Positions 43,210 to 51,232 of a DNA stretch of 53,054 nt are shown here, one piece after another (positions within the stretch are counted from its first letter, which is position 1; the number at the start of each line of letters is the position of its first letter). The stretch is from JAHZFN01 sp965149945 (lineage in GTDB: Bacteria > Bacillota > Dehalobacteriia > UBA4068 > UBA4997): positions 1-53,054 of the forward strand of contig CBCTTQ010000012.1 of the NCBI GenBank assembly GCA_965149945.1, written 5' to 3'. The position numbers were made by a program, and so were the translations under genes. A model generated the notes under the pieces. It was not told where the DNA came from. It worked only from the letters and a program-made list of their open reading frames with translations, and made no database searches.

Positions 43210-44066
43210 CGCAGAATCTCCGAAAGGTTCTCTTTGATTTTGGCGGCGACTTCCGGTTTGTTCATGGAGTAAACATGCACTGCCCGCACGCCGTTGGCAA
43301 ACAAATCAATGATCTGTTCGGTGGCGTAGGCAATGCCTGCTTGTTTCATGGCGGCGGGATTGTCGCCGAATTTATCTACGATGCGGATGAAACGCTGAGG
43401 CAGAGCCGCTTCGGCGATACGGCAGATCCTTTTGATGGATTTAGGGTTGGTGACGGGCATAATTCCCGCTACGACGGGTACTGTTACGCCGGCGTCTCTC
43501 AGACGATACAGGAAGTTATAATAGACATTGTTATCAAAAAACATTTGAGTCGTCAGAAATTCACAGCCTGCTTCTACTTTCTCTTTCAGATGCTGGATGT
43601 CTGTGAAGCTGGATTCGCTTTCCGGATGGCTTTCGGGATAACAGGCGCCGCCGATACAGAATCCGCCGAATTTGATAATTTCCCGAATCAGCTGGCTGGC
43701 ATAACGGTATTCCAGATGTTGAGCATCCATGCCTTGGGGGATATCTCCTCGCAACGCCAGAATATTTTCTATGCCCGCTTCTCGCAGTTCTCGCAGATGC
43801 TGCTGGATTTCCGCTTTGGTAGAAGAAACGCAAGTCAGATGCGCCAGCGTAGGCACGCCTTTGTTTTTCAGATTGTTGGCGATTTTTAATGTGTAAGCGG
43901 AGGTGCCGCCTCCCGCCCCGTAAGTAACACTCATATATGAGGGGGAGAGTTGGGCGATTTCTTCTGTGGCCGCTTTCACACTTTCAAAAGTATCGCTGGT
44001 TTTCGGCGGAAATACCTCAAAAGAAAGGCTGAGTTTTTCGCCGTTGATGATGTCGATGAGTTTCAT
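43206..44066 (-). CDS. metF: Methylenetetrahydrofolate reductase
   Basis: 286 residues, MetF TIM barrel. FEVFPPKT (17-24, the catalytic Glu), VTYGAGGG near 45, TCVSS near 78, ALRGDIPQG near 103 and GIMPVTN near 200 are typical. It reduces methylene-THF to methyl-THF with FAD and supplies the methyl group used by metH at the end of the same operon. Start at 44066 behind CGGAGG. No partner MetV gene is adjacent. Confidence 0.95.
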   Translation of the reverse strand: MKLIDIINGEKLSLSFEVFPPKTSDTFESVKAATEEIAQLSPSYMSVTYGAGGGTSAYTLKIANNLKNKGVPTLAHLTCVSSTKAEIQQHLRELREAGIENILALRGDIPQGMDAQHLEYRYASQLIREIIKFGGFCIGGACYPESHPESESSFTDIQHLKEKVEAGCEFLTTQMFFDNNVYYNFLYRLRDAGVTVPVVAGIMPVTNPKSIKRICRIAEAALPQRFIRIVDKFGDNPAAMKQAGIAYATEQIIDLFANGVRAVHVYSMNKPEVAAKIKENLSEILR

Positions 44067-44135
44067 AAAAGTTCCTCCGTTTGCTTTCCGCCGTGTTTTG
44101 GTGTAAAAGCTGTTTGTATAATTCCGAGTGGTTTT

Positions 44136-44164
44136 ATTATATCATAGAGAGACGGAAAAAACAA
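44136..44164 (-). promoter_or_regulatory. Promoter of the metF-metH operon
   Basis: Minus strand TTGTTT (44164-44159), 17 bp, TATAAT (44141-44136). The leader is too short for a SAM or T-box element. Confidence 0.75.
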
Positions 44165-44183
44165 TTTTCGAAAGGAGGAAAAA

Positions 44184-44242
44184 ACAAATTGCCGCCGCGG
44201 GAGTGACTCTTTTGAAAAGAGTGTCTTCGTCGCGGCGGCAAT
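44184..44242 (-). terminator. Terminator of cysK
   Basis: ATTGCCGCCGCG (44188-44199) / CGCGGCGGCAAT (44231-44242), with an inner ACTCTTTT / AAAAGAGT stem, forms a long branched hairpin. The minus-strand exit is U-rich. Confidence 0.85.
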
Positions 44243-44245
44243 GGA

Positions 44246-45178
44246 CTATTCTGTAAACAAGGGTGTGGATAAATAGCGGTCACCGCCGTCCGGCAGCAGC
44301 ACTACAATGGTTTTTCCTGCGTTTTGTGGTTGTTTGGCGATTTCCAGCGCCGCGTACAGCGCGGCCCCGGAGGAGATCCCCGCCAGGAATCCTTCTGTCT
44401 GCCCGATCAGGCGACCGGTGGCAAAGGCGTCTTCATCGGTTACGGCGATAACCCGGTCATAAATAGTGGTATCCAACACAGAGGGGACAAAACCGGCGCC
44501 GATGCCTTGGATTTTGTGGGGGCCTGCCTGTCCGCCGGAAAGCACCGCGGAGGAGGCGGGCTCGACAGCGATCACTTGGATGGCGGGATTTTGGCTTTTT
44601 AGATATTGCCCTGTGCCGGTGATGGTGCCTCCTGTTCCTACGCTGGCCACAAAATAATCCAACTTGCCGTCGGTATCCGCGTAAATTTCCGGGCCGGTGG
44701 TCAAAAAATGTGCTCGGGCATTGGCGGGATTTTCAAATTGTCCCGGAACAAAGCTGTTGGGAATTTCTTTTGCCAATTTTTTTGCTTTCGCAATAGCGCC
44801 GCTCATACCCAGTTTCCCGTCGGTCAAAACTAATTCCGCCCCGTAAGCCCGCATCATTTTACGCCGTTCTTCCGACATGGTTTCCGGCATGACGATGAGG
44901 CAGCGGTAGCCGCGCGCAGTGGCCACAGCCGCCAGTCCAATACCGGTGTTGCCGCTGGTAGGTTCGATGATTACGGCGCCGGGTTGGATCAATCCTCTGG
45001 CTTCCGCGTCATCCAGCATAGCTTTAGCGACGCGGTCTTTGACTGAGCCGGTGGCGTTAAAAGATTCTACTTTTGCCAGCAGTCTGGCGTGCAGTTGGTA
45101 TTTTTCCTCCAATCTTTTTAATTCCAGTAAAGGGGTGCCGCCTATTAATTGGTCGACAGAATCGTAAATGTTTGCCAT
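44246..45178 (-). CDS. cysK: Cysteine synthase A
   Basis: 310 residues. The PLP lysine is in NATGSVKDR (38-46), the phosphate/substrate loop TSGNTG near 73-78 and SVGTGGTITGTGQYL near 180. It makes cysteine from O-acetylserine and sulfide. The start at 45178 follows AAGGAGG; longer in-frame starts enter the promoter. No cysE is adjacent. Confidence 0.94.
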   Translation of the reverse strand: MANIYDSVDQLIGGTPLLELKRLEEKYQLHARLLAKVESFNATGSVKDRVAKAMLDDAEARGLIQPGAVIIEPTSGNTGIGLAAVATARGYRCLIVMPETMSEERRKMMRAYGAELVLTDGKLGMSGAIAKAKKLAKEIPNSFVPGQFENPANARAHFLTTGPEIYADTDGKLDYFVASVGTGGTITGTGQYLKSQNPAIQVIAVEPASSAVLSGGQAGPHKIQGIGAGFVPSVLDTTIYDRVIAVTDEDAFATGRLIGQTEGFLAGISSGAALYAALEIAKQPQNAGKTIVVLLPDGGDRYLSTPLFTE

Positions 45179-45232
45179 TATCAAATCCTCCTTCGGGCGG
45201 TGGCGCTTCGCGCCGCTTTTCTTATTAAAAAA

Positions 45233-45262
45233 ATTGTAGCATATTTTTCCTGCTTGAGTCAA
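45233..45262 (-). promoter_or_regulatory. Promoter of cysK
   Basis: Minus strand TTGACT (45262-45257), 18 bp, TACAAT (45238-45233). Confidence 0.75.
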
Positions 45263-45281
45263 GAAAGTCCTTCCTTATATG

Positions 45282-45309
45282 AAAAAAGCAGGCGAAGGGG
45301 TCGCCTGCT
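45282..45309 (-). terminator. Terminator of the desulfoferrodoxin gene
   Basis: AGCAGGCGA / TCGCCTGCT (45287-45309), then a U run on the minus strand. Confidence 0.88.
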
Positions 45310-45316
45310 GAAAATT

Positions 45317-45718
45317 TTAACACTCCGTATGGAGGTCTGCCTTCCAAAGTCCATGCTTATTGCAATAAGCAAAAACTCGACGGGCGCGTTCCTCATCGGA
45401 AAGAACGAAGGAAACTTCCGGACGATTTTCCGGGCAGAGGTTTTTCCGATGCCCGCCTTGATTGGTTTCCACATACACCCAGCCCACATGGTCATAATCT
45501 TCCAGGGGTTCGTGTTTGGCGGGACCGACAAAGACGGAGACGTGATGATCCCGCGCCCTCACATAAGGCAGTTTTTTGTCTGGGCAATTGTTGCTGTCTT
45601 TGGCGGTCATGGGCTGCATGGCTTCACCGCAGCAAAAAACGGGGACGTCGGTGTCTTCGATGACGCCGATGATTTTGCCGCAGTGTGCGCAGTGATAAAA
45701 TCGTTGCTGATGATTCAT
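45317..45718 (-). CDS. Desulfoferrodoxin-family superoxide reductase
   Basis: 133 residues. The N-terminal desulforedoxin-type Fe site uses C10, C13, C29 and C30 (CAHC and CC). The C-terminal superoxide-reductase domain has the Cys-His pair in CNKHGLW (C119, H122) and candidate histidines H58/H59, H69 and H77. H69 and H77 are eight residues apart where the common H-x5-H form has six, so the iron site may be built slightly differently. It reduces superoxide to peroxide in anaerobes. The start at 45718 follows AAAGGAGG. Confidence 0.85.
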   Translation of the reverse strand: MNHQQRFYHCAHCGKIIGVIEDTDVPVFCCGEAMQPMTAKDSNNCPDKKLPYVRARDHHVSVFVGPAKHEPLEDYDHVGWVYVETNQGGHRKNLCPENRPEVSFVLSDEERARRVFAYCNKHGLWKADLHTEC

Positions 45719-45822
45719 GATCTGCCTCCTTTGTTTTTGTGGGTTCTCGATTTCTGCTGTTAGTTTGCGCGGATGGCTATTTTTTTATGCTTTGTTTATT
45801 TTCGGAATTCCTCTTGAAAAGA

Positions 45823-45851
45823 TTGCAAAAAAAACACAAAGGGCTTATAAT
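45823..45851 (+). promoter_or_regulatory. Promoter of the second SLH gene
   Basis: TTGCAA (45823-45828), 17 bp, TATAAT (45846-45851). Confidence 0.8.
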
Positions 45852-45880
45852 GAAAGCAGAACGAAAAGGAGGTTCGCAAA

Positions 45881-47350
45881 ATGAAAAAGTTTTTGATAGT
45901 GTTACTGTCATTGGTGCTGATGCTGGCTATGGCGCTTCCTGCCTTTGCCTATACGGATACGGCCAACTGCGACGCGGAGCAGCAGGCTGCCATTGATCGG
46001 CTGAGTTCTTTGGAGATTGTGGAAGGTTACGCGGATGGTAGTTTTCTGCCTGACAGCGCCATTACCAGAGCAGAATTTGCCAAAGTGGCGGTGCTGGCTT
46101 ATGCCGAGATGACCGGGGAGATGGATTTTGATCAGGAAATGCCCGATTTTTCTGACTTGAAAGAAGGCGCTTGGTATGAACCATGGATTTCTGTCGCTTA
46201 CAATGCGGGGATGCTGGAAGGTTATGATGACGGTACTTTTCGCCCCAACGCGGGAATCACCGGCAATGAAGTGGTGACCGTTTTGGTACGTCTGTTGGGT
46301 TACGGAGACGAGGATTTGAGCGGCGACTGGCCCGATAATTATCTGGCTCAGGCAGAGAATTTGGGATTGCTGACGGGATTAGACATCAATTTTGACAGTG
46401 CTCTTTCCCGCGCGAATGTTTGCCTGCTGACGGCACGGACATTGGATTTGGCTCCGGTCACAGAAGGGGAACTCGCCATGGTGGAATCCATCGGGGAAAA
46501 CAGTGTCCGCCTGATGACCTTAAACGGCAGAAGCCAAACTTATGTATTGGCTGATGCTGACAGTGCGGTGCAAAACGACCTTGTTACCTATACGCTGGAC
46601 AGCGCGGAACGCGCGACTCTTTCTCAGACGGGGGTTTTTACCGGGGACAGCAATCGTGTCGCTGTGAATGACGGTGTCCTGACATTGAACGGCAATGACT
46701 GTCGACTGACAGCGGACACGCAGGTATATCTCATCGACGGTGTTAACGGGAATTTGACTTCGGCAAAAGTATCCGTCGGTACCTTGGAAAAACAAAGCTG
46801 GATCAGCGGGGCGCAGACCAGCAAGCTCAATCTGAATATTCAATATACGCTGCGCGGGGAACAAGTGGATACCCTGATCATCGGCGGCTATACCGGTTCC
46901 GGCGCTTGGCGTTTTGGTTTCATTGAAGAAATGGGCATCCATTCTTCCCATGCGGAAGACGGGGTGCGGTTGTTCGGTGATGATACCCTCTACGACCGAG
47001 CGAGCCTTGGAGATGAAACCATCTATTACAACACCTTGTATCAGTATCAGGTACGCGATAATGAAATTCGCCTGTACGCGGTCGATCGTGCCAAAGAACA
47101 GATTCAGGGCGGTATTGTGGAACAATTCTCCCAAGATTTGTATAATGTGAGCGGCGGTGGCGCGGACACCCAGTTTGTCGTTACGCCGGACACTGTGGTG
47201 ATGGAAGTGGTCTATGATCAAGACGGGCAGGTGGAACAGGTTTCCTACGAAGAAACGATTCGAAAGGGAGACTGTGTGTATGTTCGCTATAATGTGAAAG
47301 AGGAACAATATAAAGAAGCCGCCTATGTGCTGATTGTGGAAACGAAGTAA
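45881..47350 (+). CDS. SLH-domain surface protein
   Basis: 489 residues. Signal peptide 1-23 (AFA-Y), three SLH repeats at about 25-80 (ITRAEFA), 87-145 and 150-195, then a beta-rich region of 290 residues with no known enzyme motif. The SLH part aligns closely with that of the 794-residue protein, so the two probably share the same wall receptor, but codon use here is ordinary and the leader is short. Start behind AAAAGGAGG. Confidence 0.88.
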   Translation: MKKFLIVLLSLVLMLAMALPAFAYTDTANCDAEQQAAIDRLSSLEIVEGYADGSFLPDSAITRAEFAKVAVLAYAEMTGEMDFDQEMPDFSDLKEGAWYEPWISVAYNAGMLEGYDDGTFRPNAGITGNEVVTVLVRLLGYGDEDLSGDWPDNYLAQAENLGLLTGLDINFDSALSRANVCLLTARTLDLAPVTEGELAMVESIGENSVRLMTLNGRSQTYVLADADSAVQNDLVTYTLDSAERATLSQTGVFTGDSNRVAVNDGVLTLNGNDCRLTADTQVYLIDGVNGNLTSAKVSVGTLEKQSWISGAQTSKLNLNIQYTLRGEQVDTLIIGGYTGSGAWRFGFIEEMGIHSSHAEDGVRLFGDDTLYDRASLGDETIYYNTLYQYQVRDNEIRLYAVDRAKEQIQGGIVEQFSQDLYNVSGGGADTQFVVTPDTVVMEVVYDQDGQVEQVSYEETIRKGDCVYVRYNVKEEQYKEAAYVLIVETK

Positions 47351-47364
47351 AAAGAAACGGAATG

Positions 47365-47395
47365 GCGAAGGGCGTTTAGCCCTTCGCTTTTTTTG
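47365..47395 (+). terminator. Intrinsic terminator
   Basis: GCGAAGGGC (47365-47373) / GCCCTTCGC (47379-47387) plus seven T. Confidence 0.93.
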
Positions 47396-47436
47396 AAAGC
47401 GGTTTTCTGAGAAAAATGTCAAAAGGGGCTGAAAAA

Positions 47437-48225
47437 ATGATAACATGGGAACAATTGGAAAAAACGTGCCAGAATTGTCGTCGTTGCAAGCTGGCAGACG
47501 GCCGCACCCATGTGGTGGTGGGGGACGGCAATCGCGGCGCTGAGATTATGTTCATCGGTGAGGGGCCCGGTCGCCAGGAAGATTTGCAGGGTCGCCCTTT
47601 TGTCGGCCCTGCGGGACAATTGTTTGATAAAATGCTGGCGTCCATCGGTCTCAGCCGAGAAAAAGTCTATATTTGTAATGTGGTGAAATGCCGTCCGCCC
47701 CATAATCGAGATCCGGAAGCCGATGAGAAGGCCGCCTGTCTGCCTTTGTTGCGGGCGCAGGTGTCGTTGGTAAAACCGAAAGTGATCGTCTGCCTGGGCA
47801 GAATTTCTGCCCAAATGGTGATGTGGCCAAATTTTCGCATTACACGGGAACACGGAATCTGGGAAGAACGCAAAGGGTTTTGGTTATCCGCCACGTATCA
47901 CCCGGCGGCTTTGCTGCGAGACCCTGCTAAAAAACGGGAATCCTGGGAGGATTTGAAAAAACTGCGGGAAAAGCTGTGGGAATTGGAACTTTTGCCGAGG
48001 CCTTCATTCGAGACGGCGACGCCGTCTCAAGCAGCGGAATCCGCGACAACAGCTTCGGAAACAGAAGAACGGGATTGGTCGGTGGAGGATTTGCCCTGGG
48101 TGGAAGGAGAAGCGGCGGAAGAATCGACGTTTCCTGAGACAGAAGAAGATGCCCCGGCGGCAAACTGTCGATTGGATCACGACTTGACAGTAGCGGATTT
48201 TTCTCATTGGGAGGAAAAATCATAA
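47437..48225 (+). CDS. Family-4 uracil-DNA glycosylase with acidic C-terminal tail
   Basis: 262 residues. The catalytic domain (1-190) has the Fe-S cysteines C14, C17, C85 and C101, motif GEGPGRQEDLQGRPFVG (41-57) and YHPAALL (near 154-160) with the catalytic-region His. It removes uracil from DNA. The last 70 residues are extra: Glu/Asp/Ala/Ser-rich, unstructured-looking, ending near Trp and His residues (DFSHWEEKS). The start at 47437 has AAGGGG in front; an in-frame ATG at 47416 lacks a site. The lipoprotein gene follows at 41 bases. Confidence 0.9.
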   Translation: MITWEQLEKTCQNCRRCKLADGRTHVVVGDGNRGAEIMFIGEGPGRQEDLQGRPFVGPAGQLFDKMLASIGLSREKVYICNVVKCRPPHNRDPEADEKAACLPLLRAQVSLVKPKVIVCLGRISAQMVMWPNFRITREHGIWEERKGFWLSATYHPAALLRDPAKKRESWEDLKKLREKLWELELLPRPSFETATPSQAAESATTASETEERDWSVEDLPWVEGEAAEESTFPETEEDAPAANCRLDHDLTVADFSHWEEKS

Positions 48226-48266
48226 GGCGATGGCAGAGCGATGAGACAACGCAAAGGAGGAACAGG

Positions 48267-48767
48267 ATGATCAAGAAAAAATCGATAGTATTTTTTTGTG
48301 TTTGGTTGATCGGTATTTCGCTGTTGTTGACGGCTTGCGGCGGGGAGTCGGTTCCCTCGACGGAAACGCCGACTGCAGAGGAAACCGCATCCATATCCGA
48401 AGAGGAGGAGACAACGATGAAAATGGTGGTACAAATTGACGAACAGGAATTTACGGCGTCTTTGGCCGATACAGAAGCGGCGCGAGCGTTGGCGGAACTG
48501 TTAAAAACGGAACCACTTACCTTGCGTCTGCGAGATTACGGTGGTTTTGAAAAGGTAGGATCACTGGGTACGGAGCTGCCTGCCTCTGATCGCCAAATCA
48601 CCGCCGCCGCGGGAGATATTATGTTGTACCAGGGGAATCAAATTGTGTTCTTTTACGGCAGTAACTCTTGGAACTATACCGAATTGGGAAAGATCGAGGA
48701 TCTGTCTGCGTGGGAAGCTGTCCAGGGAAGCGAGACGCTCAGCGTCACCTTGCGTTTAGCGGACTGA
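48267..48767 (+). CDS. Lipoprotein with cyclophilin-like domain
   Basis: 166 residues. Lipobox LLLTAC with the lipidated Cys at about residue 24, then an acidic Ser/Thr/Glu linker (25-50), then a compact beta domain matching the cyclophilin-like fold (Cyclophil_like2): MVVQIDEQEFTASLADTEAARAL, DYGGFEKVGSLG, and DIMLYQGNQIVFFYGSNSWNYTELGKI. Proteins of this type are usually secreted; enzymatic activity is unproven. Start behind AAAGGAGG. Confidence 0.82.
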   Translation: MIKKKSIVFFCVWLIGISLLLTACGGESVPSTETPTAEETASISEEEETTMKMVVQIDEQEFTASLADTEAARALAELLKTEPLTLRLRDYGGFEKVGSLGTELPASDRQITAAAGDIMLYQGNQIVFFYGSNSWNYTELGKIEDLSAWEAVQGSETLSVTLRLAD

Positions 48768-49267
48768 TCGAAACAAGGTACAATGTCTGACAGTTATGCT
48801 TTGCGCAGTCGGATGATATCAGTACGTTGAAAAATGCGAAGTCTCCTTTGGGGGCATTGCTCTTTTGGGAAAAATTGTTATCACAATCTCAGTGGGCAGT
48901 TTATTTGCGATAAATTGACAACGCCGATTTTAAAATTATTTGAAATGTTACGTCGTTCCGTTATAGGCAGTGATCTAAAAATGATGGTTATGGTGGGGAA
49001 AATGGCGTACCATGATATATTGTTAAAAATCTAAAATGCATGATTTGCAATAGGTATGTTATTTTCTTCCTCTCCTTCTGTTCAAAAGAATTTCGGGGTT
49101 GCCGTGTTTCCCTGGGAGTTTCATCAGTTGGTCATTTAATTTTGGTATCGGTGGTTTCGGTCGCCGGTTTTTTTTGTTTTTTACGACAGATTGTTGTTGT
49201 GTTTGGCTGTTTTTTTTTTGCCAAAACGGCGCGGGGATTTGGCTCAACAGTTGTTTTCGGGGGAACA
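48768..49267. other. Spacer without a recognisable gene
   Basis: Two parts: 48780-49040 is AT-rich with short frames and no ribosome site; 49040-49265 is T/G-rich. Nothing in it matches a family I know. It could be the residue of a lost gene. Confidence 0.5.
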
Positions 49268-49303
49268 AAAAGCACAGGAGTTTTTTCTCCTGTGCTTTTT
49301 TTG
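49268..49303. terminator. Bidirectional terminator
   Basis: AAAAGCACAGGAG / CTCCTGTGCTTTT (49268-49299) with T runs on both strands. On the minus strand it ends the iorA-iorB-paaK operon. Confidence 0.9.
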
Positions 49304-49390
49304 CTTTTGGCTTGAAAATTTTTCTTTGAACAGGATATCATGGGAGACATCCGTAGCTTTTGGTTGAATCGAGTTGCCGCCGCGGCGAAA

Positions 49391-50629
49391 TTAATAGCGA
49401 TAATCAAAAATGCGTGTGGTTTTCTTTTCGCTGCGAGGCAAATCTCCGATTGCCACGGCTTTGGGAATAATTTTCACACCGATTTTAGAATGGAAGGCTT
49501 CTTTTAATGCTGCTTCGAAGGCTTTTCGGGCGGTATTCTCTTCAACGGCGGTTTCCACAAACACTGTCATGTGATCCCGTCCTTCGGAATGGTCGATGAA
49601 CACCTGGTATTCACTGGAGGCGTCGGGCAGTTCTTTCAAGATATCCTCGATTTGACCGGGGAAAATGTTGACTCCTTTAATTTTGACCATATCATCCGTT
49701 CTTCCCAAAATCACATCGATACGGGGTAAATCCCGTCCGCAGGGGCATTTTCCGGGGATAATGCGGGTTAAATCATGGGTGCGATAACGGATGAGAGGGG
49801 CGCCTTCTTTGCGAAGGGTGGTGATGACCAGTTCGCCCAGTTCTCCGTCAGGCAGCAGTTCTCCCGTTTTGGGATTGATGACTTCAAAATACAAATAGTC
49901 GTCAAAATAATGCATACCGGTATTGTATTCACAATTGATGGCGATGCCGGGGCCGTATACTTCCGTCAGTCCGTAAATATCGTACAGGTCTACGCCCAGC
50001 TCATTGGCAATACGATGGCGCATTTTTTCCCCCCAACGTTCAGAACCAATGACGCCTTTTTTTAAGTATATTTTATCACGAACGCCGCGTTTTTCGATTT
50101 CTTCCGCCAGCAACAAAGCATAGGAAGAGGTGGAACAGAGGACGGTGGACTTCATATCTTCCATGAATTTGATTTGTTTGTTCGTGTTGCCGGGGCCCAT
50201 GGGGATGGCTAAAGCGCCCAGTCGCTCCGCGCCCAGTTGGAAACCGATGCCCGCTGTCCACAGACCGTAGCCCGGGGTAATTTGAATTCTGTCTCGATTG
50301 GTGATACCGGCAATTTCATAGCACCGTTTAAAGAGTTCCGCCCAGTCGTCTACATCCTGTTGGGTATAGGGGATGATGATAGGGGTTCCGGTAGTGCCGG
50401 AAGAGGAGTGGATGCGTACAATTTTTTCTTCGGGTACGGCCGCCAGACCCAAGGGATAGGCTTCCCTCAGATCTGCTTTTTCCGAGAAGGGCAGTTGTTC
50501 AAAATCTTCTTGGCACCGGATGCCGTCGATATCAATTCCTGCCAGTCGATGGGCATAAAACCCGTCGGCTTTTTTGACTCTTTTCAGCTGGACTTTGATT
50601 TGATCCAGCGTTTCCTGTTTCATTTTCAT
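49391..50629 (-). CDS. paaK: Phenylacetate-CoA ligase family protein
   Basis: 412 residues, normal length. The adenylate-forming P-loop SSSGTTGTPIIIPYT (about 93-107), DIYGLTEVYGPG near 213, and the C-terminal lid with the acyl-adenylation-type RTDDMVKIKG near 310 are clear. It activates phenylacetate or another arylacetate with CoA and ATP. It lies 14 bases after iorB, and iorAB makes aryl-CoA from arylpyruvate, so it could recover free acids or make ATP in reverse. ATG at 50629 behind AAAGGAG. Confidence 0.9.
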   Translation of the reverse strand: MKMKQETLDQIKVQLKRVKKADGFYAHRLAGIDIDGIRCQEDFEQLPFSEKADLREAYPLGLAAVPEEKIVRIHSSSGTTGTPIIIPYTQQDVDDWAELFKRCYEIAGITNRDRIQITPGYGLWTAGIGFQLGAERLGALAIPMGPGNTNKQIKFMEDMKSTVLCSTSSYALLLAEEIEKRGVRDKIYLKKGVIGSERWGEKMRHRIANELGVDLYDIYGLTEVYGPGIAINCEYNTGMHYFDDYLYFEVINPKTGELLPDGELGELVITTLRKEGAPLIRYRTHDLTRIIPGKCPCGRDLPRIDVILGRTDDMVKIKGVNIFPGQIEDILKELPDASSEYQVFIDHSEGRDHMTVFVETAVEENTARKAFEAALKEAFHSKIGVKIIPKAVAIGDLPRSEKKTTRIFDYRY

Positions 50630-50643
50630 GGTAAAACTCCTTT

Positions 50644-51231
50644 TTATGCAATCACTTCATAGCCCGCTTTCAGGGCTTTTTGATTCATTTCTATAAATCG
50701 GGCTTTAACCCGTTCCTTGATGACTTGTTCTACATGAGCGAGATCCAACTCCAAAACACCGCTTTTGATGACGGCGCCGACCAAGGCGACATTAAGGACT
50801 TTTTCTGAACCGCATGCTCGGCAGATGGCTTCTCCGTCCACGATAATGCAGCGATGAACTTTGCCGCGCAGATAATCCAGCAGCGGTTCCGCTTCATAAC
50901 TCTTTCCTGAGAGGGAGGCGGTGACGGGCGCGATGGTTTTTTTGCAGACTACTACCACGCCGTCCTTTTTTAGATAGGGCAGGCAGCGAACAGCTTCCCC
51001 CGGTTCAAATCCGATGATTACATCGGCTTTGCCGAGGGGAATCAGGGGAGAGGGAATTTCTTCTTCTGTTCCGAAACGAACATGGCTGACGACACATCCG
51101 CCTCGTTGTGCCATACCGATGGTTTCGGCGGTGCGAGCAAACATGCCCTGATCCATGGCGGCTTGCGCCAAAATACGAGAGGCCAAGACGGTTCCTTGAC
51201 CACCGACGCCGCAGAGTAAACAACTTTTCAT
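50644..51231 (-). CDS. iorB: Indolepyruvate ferredoxin oxidoreductase, beta subunit
   Basis: 195 residues. CGVGGQGTVLASRILAQAAM (6-25) and a TAETIGMAQRGGCVVSHVRFG segment (about 35-55) are the IorB gamma-type pattern. It pairs with IorA to oxidise indolepyruvate and other arylpyruvates to aryl-acetyl-CoA, reducing ferredoxin. The start at 51231 follows AAGGAGG, overlapping the iorA coding end. Confidence 0.93.
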   Translation of the reverse strand: MKSCLLCGVGGQGTVLASRILAQAAMDQGMFARTAETIGMAQRGGCVVSHVRFGTEEEIPSPLIPLGKADVIIGFEPGEAVRCLPYLKKDGVVVVCKKTIAPVTASLSGKSYEAEPLLDYLRGKVHRCIIVDGEAICRACGSEKVLNVALVGAVIKSGVLELDLAHVEQVIKERVKARFIEMNQKALKAGYEVIA

Positions 51232-51232
51232 T

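Noticed and set aside
44067..45316. SAM riboswitch or T-box before metF or cysK
   Set aside because: Both predicted leaders are short, and no SAM-I or T-box core sequence was found by eye.
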